In this document: piece after piece, positions 33,846 to 45,637 of the stretch
Layout: the number at the start of each line of letters is the position of its first letter
How positions within the stretch are numbered: position 1 is the stretch's first letter
Source: Membranipora membranacea
Taxonomy: Eukaryota > Bryozoa > Gymnolaemata > Cheilostomatida > Membraniporidae
Assembly: GCA_914767715.1 (NCBI GenBank)
Contig: OU612073.1
Coordinates: 15,066,001-15,130,000 of the forward strand
Reading direction: 5' to 3'
Length of the DNA: 64,000 nt
The notes under the pieces: generated by a model
What the model was told of the DNA's origin: nothing
Databases searched by the model: none
What the model saw: only the letters and a program-made list of their open reading frames with translations
Position numbers and translations under genes: made by a program

Positions 33846-36800
33846 GTATTTTGCTCTATGTAGAATTGGTTTATTGAGACCTCCTTAGTTTGGTTTATAG
33901 TTTCGCTTTGCTGCTGCAGCAGGACCCTGCTGTACATGTCTGTATATCAGCCCTTTTCATTGCACTTCAACTGTTGAATCGACCGTCTTTGATAATCGCT
34001 GAAATCACTTCTAAAGAAGCTGGCAATTTGGCTTACCAAATAATAAGGTGGTACCGTAGATAGCGAGCCTCATGAGGACCGAAGGCCTGTAGCAGTGAGC
34101 TATCAGTGGGAGTGATGTTCCAGTCTCAACTGTATACATGGCCATGTCATTCCGTGTCATCTGTGAACAAGGCAGTCGGGCCCTTCTACCACGAATATTA
34201 AACATGCTTATATATCAGAGATCATGCTTTTCCTCTGGCCTCCATTAAGTTCAATAAACTATCGAAATATAAGCAAATAACTGAGTCATTAATATAAACC
34301 GCTCCTATGTTTTATCCACACGCTGTCCAACATTGGTGCACTTCAGAGCAAAAAGCTGCTCTCAACAGAGGACGATATAAGACCAACATTAACAGGAAAA
34401 ACTTTCAAGACAATTGCGTTTTTAATAAAAGTTATGATTTCTGATTCCGTGATTCGATGCTTATCTAAAGTTGTGATTTTTGCGACTGCAAAAGCTTGAA
34501 GAGGAAGTTGAGCCTGTTGATCACTATTGAAAGACTTCAACATGATCACCAGGAGATGGAATAGGGGGGGGGGGGGGGAAGTGTGCTGCCCTAGTGATTT
34601 TGTTGTCTGTCTGTATTTTATGATTGGTTGAGCCTTTGTAAAAATCATGTTCTTTTATGGGTAAGTGGCCGACCTCCAAAACTTTCATCCACTTGATCAA
34701 GAAGTTACTAGAGAGAATTGCTCGATGTAGTCCTTGACTCGCACACCTTATATCTTGTGAGGGAGATACATCACGGTGATAAACTAGGAGATATGGGCGG
34801 GTACTTTGCCTGCCAACTTCATCCCATGTGTAAAGATAGCTGATGAGATAACAATAACGATTTTATGTTAAGTCTGAGTGAAGTTTCATTTCAATTGTTA
34901 GATGTAATTTGGTAGATTTTATCTATCAATGAGTTCGTCAGAGTTGTCATAGCATAATAAATTGGCATTCACTAATCCTTAAAACTGCTAAATCTGGCAT
35001 TTTGGAAACAATGGAGTGGCTTAGTGCTGGCTGCTTGGAGTGAGTGTTGCGGGAGTCTTCGGACAATGGTGGGAGTTCGTTTGATCTTGGTTTCGGTGCC
35101 CTCTTGCTATCGTGCGATTGGTCTAGAGAACTGGTCAGCCTGGTGTCCCTATTGTTATGTTGCCCAACTCTGAACTTGGTGTCTAGGGTCAATTTGGTCC
35201 TCTGTCAGTTACCTATCGAGTGCCAGAGGAGAATCATGTAATATATTATTTCTCCCTGCGTACACATTTAAATACTATTATTTACATTTTCTCTGACTGG
35301 AATATTTAAGATACAATTTTCCAAGTCATAATCAAGAACGTATTATCATAAGAAAGCACACACTTGGAAGGAGCTAAAGGTACGATATTTTCCTTGTATT
35401 ACCATATTTTTACACAAACTCTTGGTAAACACTCCTTTGTAGCATTTCTTTCTGTATTTGCATACTTCGCATATACAAGTATGCTTGTATTTTATATATT
35501 AAGTCAAGCTAATTGACTTTAGAGCCTTACCATTGTTTTTTATAACATCTTTTCAGACTTTACGGTGAAATAGTACGACAAGATAGTGCGTAGAATTAAT
35601 AAAAGATTATCTACAAGATTATATCAGTACCATCACTCATCAGTAAACCTACCACTCCCATTATTCAAGTGCTGCGAACTAGCATAGATTGCTAAACCAT
35701 GCCTCCCTCATCTTCAAGAGTTCATTGTGCTAGCAGCTAGGTGACAGATATGTTGGCCAGCGAAAAAAGGTTTAGGAATGCAATCTTTCAAGGGGCCATA
35801 GATAGTAACAGTACCTTTCGGTTAACAAATTACAGGGTTTAATTGGTGGTCCGTTGACCAATGGCTTCCTCCTTCATTGCTGCTAAAGAAAGTTCTCCCT
35901 ATCTTGTGATTTCTGGGTCTAACTCTAAACTGTTTACTTATAAGGATTATAACGTATAATGAATATGTAACTGTATATGAAGATTATTGTTATCAATCAT
36001 ATGAATAAATAAACCTTATCTTATCTTCGCAATGTGCATATTTTAGTATGGAGGCGGTCTACTGGTTGGCCACAGTGGTTGGTCAAGTGGCGGTGATTGG
36101 ATTAATTGATGCTCACATACAAACATATTTATTGCAATCATTTGTCATGTGATCAATAGTCCATTGAATAGTTCAATGATGTGATTAACCTAACAGAAGC
36201 TTTGTTGTTTGTATTTTTGTAGCTATATTCGCCAGTTTTGCTAAATTGGCAAATGTTAACTAGAGTTTAGTAGATCAAGTTTGGGGTAGTCTTAGGACCC
36301 TAGATCCGTACAACCCCCCCCCAGCTAGAGCAGTTTGGGTTGACTTAATGTTAGCTTTCACCAAATTTTCACGGTTGGTAGCGGGCGAGTATTTTGTGTC
36401 AGGAAGATTTGAATTTATTCGTTTCAAGCCCGTGCGAACCTTTTTATCGGGAAGAGCTCTACTCCGCTAGGGTGCAACCATAAAAGTTATGTTCTATAAA
36501 CCGTAGTCAGCTGCTAAATATTGCAAGCTCACGTTTATTTTGATCTCTTCTATCCATTTTTAACACCACAACTTGAAAGCAAAAGTTCACACTACAAAAT
36601 AAACCTGAATCAAAGGGCAACTCATTATGAAAGAGTAGAAATTTTCCAAGAACGGTTACTGACCACCACTGCACTTTCATATTCAAACGGGTTGATGTTC
36701 ACGCCATTATGGCTTGTTAAACCTCATTCTAATCTTTGATGATAAAGCCTCTGGCTGACTGCCAGGGTGCATCTAATAATCACAGGTCAGCCAAAGGACA

Positions 36801-36916
36801 GCTGTCTAGGTCAGTATGGTGGATAAGTCTGTATAACTCCAGATGGCTCTTTTCGTGACCGACCATCAACCTTACATTGTCTTTCAGATTGAGAAACTAG
36901 CTGCTTGCTTGTTGAG
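33846..36916. other. Intergenic region, no confident gene
   Basis: Contains a G15 run at 34564-34578 and a minus-strand segment (about 34405-34550) vaguely like the C-terminal part of AMP-binding enzymes, described under findings. The rest shows no recognisable exons. RNase T2 regulatory sequence should lie just before 36917. Confidence 0.5.
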
Positions 36917-39900
36917 ATGGGAGCTCCAGTAATTGTGTGCCTGTGTATCACAGCTTTAATGCTGTCAGTACAGCTTTCAGATGCTTGGTACTTTGACAAT
37001 TATGTCTATGCCACTCAGTGGCCTGCGTCATTCTGCTTTGACGATAGCGCATCCAAAAAGTTTGGGTGAGTTACTGTTAATAGATGGTGTAAAATTGATA
37101 TCAATTCATCAGAAATGAGCGGAGCATGCCAGCAGTAGCATCTTATCATCAGATTAACGTCATTAATGCAAAATGACAGAGCCATAATAAACTTAGTTGC
37201 TAGAATAACTTGCTTTGTGTTCCAGGGCTAGCGAAAAGGGTCATAAGTCTTGTGATCTTCTTGTAAGGATGCCAGAAGATCACAAGACACTTACGCTTCA
37301 TGTGACAAACTACTGTTGAGATGAATTTGAGACCATTTTTGTGGTTGAGTTTTGTCCTGTGATTGAATGCATTGAATTTGAAGTGTGTCTAACCCAAAAC
37401 ATTTAATGACTGTGTGGTCCACTATCACTGTTTATTCTTATTTATGGATATTTAAAGGTCTGATCACTGTGACAGAAACAAGAACATTACTACATGGACA
37501 ATTCATGGTCTATGGCCTTCAGTGAATGAAACATACCCAAATTATTGTAACGGCACATCGTGTACCCTCTCAGATGATGATATTGGACCCTTGGAAGATC
37601 AAATGAGAGCCGTATGGCCCTCGTTTGGTGGTAAGTGTTCCTTTAGTCGCAGGCTACCACCGATAGTGCAAATCCTAGGAGGTAGATGATCTTTGACCAA
37701 AGTGTTGCTGAATATAGAAGGAGTTTGACTAGCCCTCGGTTAGATCAAAATCAAACTTATTCCCTGTGTCTGATGTTGTTTCCCTTTGAGCAGCAACCTT
37801 TTCCAGCGGTTCACAAGTAGCATGGGAGCGAATCACAATATAGGCAAACTGGATAAAATTCAATCTACCCCTTGATTCTGTCACATAGTACTGCTGAAAC
37901 TTACTAACCCAGTACCTCAATGAAATTTTATAGTTATGGCCAAGAAAGTTGTTCTTCATTTTTTGGGCATTTGGGTTGGAATTGTGATGCAAGATCAGCC
38001 ATTTGCTAAGTGGAACACAATGTTATGAAGCTAATAGAATTGAGTTGAAACTTATTGTTTATTCCAGGTGTGGGAGACGGCCTTGAATTTTGGAAACATG
38101 AGTGGTGTAAGCATGGAACTTGTGCTGCCAACATAACCTTCCTCAACAGTCCCGTAAAGTTCTTCAAATATGTCATTGGACTACATGCGGATCTGAGTCT
38201 TCTGAAAAACCTAAGTAAAAATTTAGGGTAAGTTTATGTAAATAAGCCGTGGTAACTCACACATCAAGGGCTTGTAAGGTTAGCATAGGAATGTTGATGC
38301 TTTTACGGGAATGCATATATCATAATGTATGTTAGGCCTATATTTTTCAATGATAATCTTGCTTTGTAAAGAACTTGCATATCTAGCAAGTACGGTGGAA
38401 GAACCATTGCCAGTCAATAAATGAACTGTCATCAAAGGGATTTCTTTCGTTTTACACTTTTAAAGGGCAACCAAGGTTTCAAACAGCTTCTCATTGATGG
38501 CCATTGATTAATAGCATATTGTACCTTCTGCATGGGGAAAAAGACAAAATATAATTCGGATGATTATTCAGCCAGAATTCTTGTGAAACATTTCTTCCAT
38601 CAGGTACTCAAACTCAGCTAAAAGAGAATACCACATAGCAGTTTCCTGTTCCTGTTATTATTTAGCCTGTGCTCTATAACTATTACAGCAAAGTCTTGAA
38701 ACCTCCCCTAAACTGAAGTGTTACCCAGCTTAGAGTCAGCAACAGCAGCAAATTATTTGCTACCCATTAAGGTAATGTCAAAGACCGATCCGAAAATCAA
38801 CATATCATATACCGTTGGAAAGCTGCCGAGCTACTGAAAATGAATACCTGAACAAAAACTTGATTAGATGACGTTGTGTCATTTTAGGGAGGAAATGAGG
38901 CAAAAACCGCTGTTTTTGTCAATGCAGATGGAGGAGTCAAATTAATTGTAAAAAATTTCAAAACATGTGGAATGTATACTTAGAGATTGCATTCATCATA
39001 AAATTTGATTTTCTCTGATATATGACTAGTCTAAATTGACTTTTTACGTCACGCCATACAACGCATTTTTTTGTGAAGCCGTTAAAATATGTGAAATTTC
39101 AATCATTAATTCACAACAGATCATAGGCTCGAATCAAATTTAATTATGATGTTCTCTTTTGCGTTAAATTCAAGAAATATGAAGATGCAATGAAAAATTA
39201 TGTTGGCATTTCCTGTGTGCACCATGGTTAATGAAAGCGGCTTCGTATGTGAGAACTTTCAAAAAAACTTTGTTTGGCCACAATAATGGTTATTTGGACA
39301 GCATGTTTGACGTTATGCAAAGGTGGCGAAAATATTAGCCGTATTCGAGAGTCTACTGTCATTGCAATATGCAAGCTAATTTTTTGAAAGTCAATGTGTA
39401 TGACATTTGAAGAGTACTCTAAGAGAAAATCTTAATTAATTTTGATTCGAGCCTATGATCTGTTGTGAATTAATGATTGAAATTTCACATATTTTCACGG
39501 CTTCACAAAAAAAATGCGTTGTATGGCGTGACGTAAAAAGTCAATTTAGACTAGTCATATATCAAAGAAAATCAAATTTTATGATGAATGCAATCTCTAA
39601 GTATACATTCCACCTAATATGTAATTTCTTGCATTTAATTTGACTGCTCAATCTGCATCGACAAAAAGAGCGTTTTCTGCCTCATTTCATCCCTAAAATG
39701 ACACAACGTCATCGAATCAAGTTTTTGTTCAGGTATTCATTTTCAGTAGCTCGGCAGCTTTCCAACGGTATATGATAAGTTGATATTCGGATCGGTCTTT
39801 GACGTTACCTTAATTCATTGCTGCGAAACCTTGGTTGCCCTTTAAAAAGTTGTCTGCTCATGTGGTACTATGTGCTTTATGCATGTATGTATGAGCTCTC

Positions 39901-40824
39901 ATCATTTAATGGTTGGATAAATGCAATAGAAAATGTGAAAAACCAACTGTTTTCCTTACACCTATAAACAAAAAATGAGAAAATACACAAATGATGACAT
40001 GCCCTTGGCAATGATATATGTGTGCATTTCATAACACGTCTTCTTTCATATCAGTATTGCCAGGAATGTTTACCTAAGCCATTATTTTCTTTCCATCTCA
40101 GCATTCTACCAAGAACTAACCTTTGTTACTCATATGAACAAGTTGTCGGAGGAATTAACAAGTATTTCAAAGAGTCTGTCATTGTTAGTGAGTATCTATT
40201 TTATCTACACATTGCCTTTTGTATGGGAATATATATTATTCTCCTCTCTAGAATTTCAATGTCTAATCTGTTCTTCCCAGCTTGTAAATGTCAAGAGGAG
40301 TGCTAATATACATTAAACAGAGTTAGGGGAATGGGTTACAGCCATAGATTTAATGATATTGGTTCAGCTCATACAAGAAAAAGTTGAATCATTGAGATAC
40401 AACTTGGCAGATTCTAGCCTGATAACTGAAATTATCGCAGCTTGAATTCATTTTAAAGGTCAGGAAAATAAATCATAATTTAGAGGTAGCTGATAGCAGA
40501 AATAAATCTCAACAGAAGTTTCATTTATTTTATTATTATTTTGTATTTATTTTATTAAATCTCATTTGATTATATTTTGTTTTGATTACAGGTTGTACAT
40601 ATGACAAGGAGTCCAAACGACAGCACCTAGGTCAGATTGAAATTTGCTTCGATAAACAATTTCAGAAGACATGCAACCCTACTGTGATGGCTAACCGAAA
40701 ACCCACAAACTACCTGGGATCAGCCTCGTATGGTATGCCACGCCTAGATCCATGCCGTTCTACTGAACAGATCTGCTACTTTCCCATTAAACACGACGAC
40801 ACTTACAAGAATAATGAGAAATAA
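36917..40824 (+). CDS. RNASET2: Secreted ribonuclease T2
   Basis: Five exons join in phase to 266 residues: 36917-37065, 37458-37630, 38068-38227, 40102-40187 and 40592-40824. Residues 1-22 are a hydrophobic signal peptide (VIVCLCITALMLSVQLSDA). The T2 core follows: QWPASFC near residue 40, active-site motif CAS I WTIHGLWPS with its His, and CAS II FWKHEWCKHGTC with His, Glu and His. Later LPRTNLCYSYEQV and LGQIEICFDKQF fit the family's C-terminal strands. N-glycosylation sequons (NKNITT, NETY, NGT, NIT) fit a secretory or lysosomal glycoprotein. T2 enzymes cut single-stranded RNA without base specificity at acidic pH, in lysosomes or outside the cell, and take part in RNA turnover and innate sensing. 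The third intron is enlarged by nested transposable elements. All catalytic residues are present. Confidence 0.95.
38464..39841. mobile_element. TTAA-flanked MITE (host element) in RNase T2 intron 3
   Basis: The ends are inverted: AGGGCAACCAAGGTTTC at the left and GAAACCTTGGTTGCCCT at the right. TTAA flanks each side (38460-38463, 39842-39845). Without the inner insertion it would be about 335 bp. A sister copy of the same family lies at 56022-56398. TTAA target duplication is the hallmark of the piggyBac superfamily, so this is likely a non-autonomous piggyBac derivative. Confidence 0.8.
38771..39809. mobile_element. 1.04-kb palindromic (foldback) element nested in the MITE, TTAA target site
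   Basis: Begins GGTAATGTCAAAGACCGATC and ends with the reverse complement GATCGGTCTTTGACGTTACC. It is flanked by TTAA at 38767-38770 and 39810-39813. The arms remain complementary for about 360 bp (to GATCATAGGCTCGAATCAAA near 39120-39140 and its partner near 39440-39460), around a central AT-rich loop of about 300 bp. The sister MITE at 56 kb shows the unoccupied site CCCATTAATGCATTGC. The long terminal inverted repeats and lack of coding sequence mark it as a non-autonomous foldback transposon. The TTAA duplication again suggests piggyBac-type mobilisation. Confidence 0.85.
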
Positions 40825-41426
40825 TCGATCGGAAGAATTACAGAATATACAATGTGTGATTGAGCTCGATTCAGATAATTTTCTAACTTTATTATTACTC
40901 CATGTGCCAGACACCAAACAAAGGGTTGAGTAGGCCGCTCCGACCAGAGGATTATAAATACTGATTTTGTGACTGAGGATACAATACTAATTTGATTGTG
41001 CTACTGCTACCTGTTCTATTAACTGAAATTTAATCACCAGACTGGTTTTATATCATATATATTAGACACCTCAATTTACAAAGAAAAGTATTTTAGTATT
41101 TGTCAAAATGGTATAATCCATCATGAAAAACAAATAAACACTCTATTGAAGACTAAATTATATTATGATAAATGATTGCCACAGTAAATTGAGTAAGATG
41201 AGCACCTAAATGGAAATTGGATAAATAAATAAACCTGTTGGATGTCAACCAATCTTTCATCAAATGAGATTTTTTAGCTAGGACAAGAATACAGATTGCT
41301 GGCTGAGAAAGCTTGACTTTGATTGCAATATGATAATGATTTGCAGTGTAGAGATATGATAACGAAAAAAAACAGTTTGAATTGCCAATCATCAAGAAGA
41401 AAAAGAGAGAGAAAAATCCCAGAACA
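40825..41426. other. Convergent 3' region between RNase T2 and GSKIP
   Basis: Holds both 3'UTRs. An AATAAA near 41133 is a possible RNase T2 polyadenylation signal. Confidence 0.5.
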
Positions 41427-42538
41427 TCAACTGTCTCTGGTCTGGTCAACCCCGTGTGCAACCAACGCAGCTAGTTTTTCTGATAGAGATTCACCGAATG
41501 ATTGACAATATGCAGGACTTATATCATTCAAGAGTTGATCTATCATTTCATAGCAGGTCTCAGGCTTGTCATCTGCTGTATCAAACTGCTTCCCTACAAC
41601 CTGCAATAGTAATGATGATAAATCAGGGTAGCCCGCTAACTACAATGTTGAGGATGATAAAAAAAAAACGAAAATAATGATGGTACCATTGTAGGATTTG
41701 GCTATACATAGGATGCTTTGTATATGGTGCATTTGAGGGGCAGACCCTTGAGTGATCTATTGCTCATTACTGCATTGCACCTCACATATAGAAGGAAGAA
41801 GATCCAAGCTATAAAACACTCACTGTCTTACGGATTAAGTCTAGCACGATTTTGTGGTTGTTTGCTCTTACCTAATGAAAGGACAACTCTATATACAGTG
41901 TATTGTCTGTGAATAATACTGTTATGAGCCAATAAAATATCTTTTGTTCATGGATCATGCAAACTGCATGTTGCCTAGCCAAATTTCAGATTATACGCAT
42001 AATCAAACAAACTAGGGAGAGGGGGGGGGGGGACGAGAGTCTGGCGGGCTCAGGCTGATTCAGTTTCACAGAAACAATTTTAATTTTGAAATCGGAAGAG
42101 ACCCTCAAATTAACACAACATTATACAAATTTTTAGTTCACTTTTGTTTTTACAAATTTCTATTTTATGTTTTTCTGCAAAAATAATTTAAAAAAAAAGG
42201 AAACAAAGATGACATCTGAACATCAAATGATCGATCAAATGCCATCCAACCACCAATCAAACATCCATCTAAACTGCCACCCCCAAAATCCATCCATCAA
42301 ACCAACCATTAGCGTCAAACAGCATCTGATCGACTCAACCAACCTCAAATCCGCAAACTGTTAGTCGTACACAGAGTACCATATCCTCTTTGGTTTCGAT
42401 ATTCATGTGAGCTAATGTGTAGGATGATTCAAGGACTAGAGAACTCTCTGCGGATTTGACATGAGGAGTTATAGCCTTAATTACTCTTGCACACTCATTT
42501 CTCAGATCTCTGTCCTCCTCACTATTGTCACTCATCAT
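41427..42538 (-). CDS. GSKIP: GSK3B-interacting protein (GSKIP) homolog
   Basis: Two coding exons on the minus strand, 42344-42538 and 41427-41600, join in phase to 122 residues (human about 139). The conserved half is recognisable: LAHMNIETKED, CVRLTVCGFEVVG across the splice, a DDKPETCYEMIDQLL helix, and the C-terminal SPAYCQSFGESLSEKLAAL, which matches the GSK3-beta-binding helix of GSKIP (SPAYREAFG type). Residues about 8-30 (an amphipathic RNECARVIKAI helix) correspond to the region that docks the RII subunit of protein kinase A. In vertebrates GSKIP is a small cytosolic scaffold joining PKA and GSK3-beta. The start is one of two adjacent ATGs just after a TTATTACAG acceptor, so a 5'UTR exon upstream is likely. 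It is head-to-head with TIMM13, 1.7 kb away. Confidence 0.88.
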
Positions 42539-44211
42539 GCCTATAAAGACCTGTAATAAACAGTATAAAATCACTGACAGGATTAAAACACAGGTAAAGG
42601 GGCATAGCTGGGACTACCCAATTTTGAGGTTATGGTTTAAATGGACAAAAAATGGTCATCTAAGTGACTGAGTTTATCAAAGCAAATGCCTGGAAGCCGT
42701 AAGGGCCTGTCATTAGCCTTGTCCCTAAAAAACTGGCTAGCCTGCCGTCACCTTACATAGAACTTCAACCCTTTGGTTTCCAGTTTTAGGTAGGTAGGCT
42801 AGTGGTTCACGTTATTTTTTGGTTTTGTTATTTGAATTCCGTGTGTGTCCTTTCTGCAACGGGTTTCCATGCATAGGTGTACACGCCTACCTATGAACAG
42901 TATCAACCCTTTTAGCCTGAGGGGGGGGGGGGACAAAGTTTGCCAAGACAGGCCACAACCATATGTGATGTTGTGCGGTAAATACTTAACAAAAAAACAG
43001 GGGCTATCCATGCAAGGTCATATGATGGTTTTGACTAAATCTCCCTTTGTCCGGGCAGGCCATATAGTCTAGTTAACTGTCACACAGTCTGATATACATA
43101 TTCATATTCTAGAGGTGTTCGTCAGGCATCCAGTGATTCCTTAGTGCGTAGGTACTACCTTCCTGCCTTGACAAGCTTTTAAAGACAGAGGAGTGCAGTG
43201 ATGATGTCCTTGGGCTCACCCCCCCTCATCTTGACAATGCCATTGCATACAACAGAACAAGATGTCGTTTCCTACCGAGGTCTAACTTAGCCTCAGCCAA
43301 TTTGTTGGCGCTGACCTTATTCATTGGTCATTGCACGGGAAAGGACTCAATAGCAGGTCTATTGAAAGTACCTATTGTGATAAAATTAAAACCAAATTAC
43401 TTCACACCAATGATTATGAACTAAACCTCTACCAATGAACTAAAAGGTTTAGTTCATTGTTCACACTCTTTATTTATCAATTTGAACTGACCTAACTTTA
43501 CCAACCAATGTCCATGATCAACCACCCCCTCCAAACAGTTTGTTTGGGGAGGGGTGGTTGATTATGGTTGCTGGCAAAGTAAACATGCTTGTAACTCCAG
43601 ATACCTATGGGGATGGTATTGCCTCCCCCTTCCCATCAGCCAACATCGACTACTTAGCCTGTCTTTATTTATACCTAACCAACCAACGGCCATAAGCTAT
43701 CGAGAACACCCAAATAAATATCAGTAGCAGGCTTTGTTTTATTAAGTCCACTTTGTTTTAGTACCACTGTAGTACAATTACTGCTTAATCTCAACTAGTC
43801 CACAGTGTCAACCAGTTCAGTGTCAGTGCTGGTTTTAGCATTTTGATAGGGATCCCAATGCACAATTTCAACCATGATACCTTAAATAATGATCCTGGAA
43901 TCTAATCAGAACTCCTCTCGCAAAACTATTACATCTCATTGTTTGAAACAAATTCGAAATTGGATTCTCTGACAGTAAAATATAAAGGTCAGGGTCAGTA
44001 ACCATTTAGCTTGTGCTCTTTATTTTCTCAAATTGTCATCAGCGAACTTATCGCTGTAAGCCGGAAGATATGAAAAGAGAAGTTACAAATCATGGGCTAG
44101 TTTACTGCATGTTTCTGCAAAAATAAAACTCCATTGATTGAACCGAGTTCCACCATCACAATATCATTGTAACATACTGTACACATACATAATTTATTTA
44201 GTTAAACAATT
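42539..44211. promoter_or_regulatory. Head-to-head intergenic region of GSKIP (-) and TIMM13 (+)
   Basis: Holds both promoters and probably a GSKIP 5'UTR exon. It contains a 12-bp G-run near 42921 with an adjacent TTGCCAAGACAGGCC motif, a CTTGACAAGCTTTT motif near 43169, and a fragment of the 28-29 kb repeat family at 43500-43640. No coding exon seen. Confidence 0.5.
43500..43640. repeat. Fragment of the 28-29 kb inverted-repeat family
   Basis: Carries AACATGCTTGTAACTCCAGA and ACCTATGGGG as in the 28-29 kb arms, after a hairpin pairing ATCAACCACCCCCTCC with GGAGGGGTGGTTGAT across about 20 nt. Confidence 0.6.
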
Positions 44212-45637
44212 ATGAGTGCTCCAATGGATCCAGCACAGCGACAAAAGATAATGGAACAAGTCAATATGCAGATGGAAATAGCCAAATTAAAGCAGCTGCT
44301 AGAGGTGGGTTGAAATCATTATTTTTACTATATGATTATCAACAACAATGAATGAGTGAATCAGGCATAATTCTCACTGAAAGCGTTGAATGAAACTATT
44401 ACTTACTAACTATTTGCATGATGATTTGAATAATGATTTGATCATCATCATGATTATTATGCTTTTAACCAGGAGTACATGTTACTTTTTACTCCTTGCT
44501 TTGAATGATGTTTCTCCTTACTCCTACAATCATAACAACAATGATCATTACAAAACTAGCCCAGTTCTGAAAGGTACATAATATTAGTTCCATAAAATTT
44601 AAAGGTTTGGGTGTATCGTTCTCAATCTGAGTCTATTGACATTGTGTGTGGTGTGAGATGGGTTGAGTCTATGTATGAGGCCTGACAACCTCTCAAGATG
44701 TCCCAAGATTGCTCTACAACGTCTCAAGACTGCCTCATATTTTCTCAAAGCTGTCTTACAACATCTAAAGACTGCCTCATATTGTCTCACAGCTGTCTTA
44801 CAAGTTACAACATCCTGAGACTGCTCCACAGCAGGTCTTATGACCCTTTATGAGTTCTTGATATCAAGATGAATAGGTTAATTACACCGTTGTTTGTTTC
44901 TAGCAATGCTCCCGGATGATTTTTTTTAATGGTGAGCAAATAATCCACAATCTTCAAAGAAAAACCGTTGATGGCGACATAGGATTTGCAAAGTACTGCA
45001 TGTAAGCAAGTAACATGTTTCCACTACTCTGAGACGTTGCTTGGACTTGGACAGGCGCGCTAATCTGTATGTCAAGCTTGCCAGAAGTTTTTGAGTACAC
45101 ATTCATATTATTCTTTCTAAACATATTAGAAAGTATCGCATTTAATTTTATTCCAGGGAGTTCAAGAAAAGTGTTTCAAAATGTGTGTGACCAAACCTAG
45201 CTCATCATTAGGAAGTTCTGAACAAGTAAGTAGACCTATAAATACTAACTATTTTTACATCACTATTTTATGCATCGTCATTCAGATGAGTGCAATTTGG
45301 ATACTCAATAGCTGTTTTTTGTCACATTGGGCAATCCACCTGTCAGTAGTGTCAAGCCAATCACATCAGAGCCTTATATTCACCAAAATTTGGCAATGCG
45401 CTTGCTGCTGTCAATGGTGCATAATTTACTCTGGTTTCACCTGTTGGTACAGTGGATTGTCTGCTCTTTTGTCAGGGGCACATAACTATTTTACAGTTGA
45501 ACTGACATTTTGCCTTGATTCTGTTGTAGAAATGCTTAGGCACTTGTATGGACAGATATCTAGATGCAGTTCAAGTTGTTGAGAAGACTTATCTATCACG
45601 GTTGCAACAAGAAGGAGGCGGATCATCTGGATTCTAG
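44212..45637 (+). CDS. TIMM13: Mitochondrial import inner membrane translocase subunit Tim13
   Basis: Three exons, each a whole number of codons (44212-44304, 45157-45225, 45530-45637), give 89 residues, close to the usual 90-95. The twin CX3C signature of small Tim chaperones is present: CFKMC and, after the third intron junction, CLGTC followed by MDRYLDA. The N-terminal helix has IMEQVNMQMEIAKLKQLLE, close to the family pattern. Tim13 pairs with Tim8 in the intermembrane space and escorts hydrophobic precursors to the inner-membrane TIM22 complex. The body ends SRLQQEGGGSSGF. No mutation of key cysteines. Intron 1 contains a short tandem repeat. Confidence 0.96.
44690..44830 (+). repeat. 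Tandem repeat, unit about 45 bp, in TIMM13 intron 1
   Basis: About three imperfect units share the order TCTCAAGACTGCCTCATATT, TCTCAMAGCTGTCTTACAA. Units differ by several bases. No coding or RNA role is apparent. Confidence 0.7.

Noticed and set aside
34011-34205. 64-codon minus-strand open frame
   Set aside because: No conserved motif, no convincing splice sites, and its position is downstream of, not upstream of, the weak AMP-binding-like segment it might have joined.
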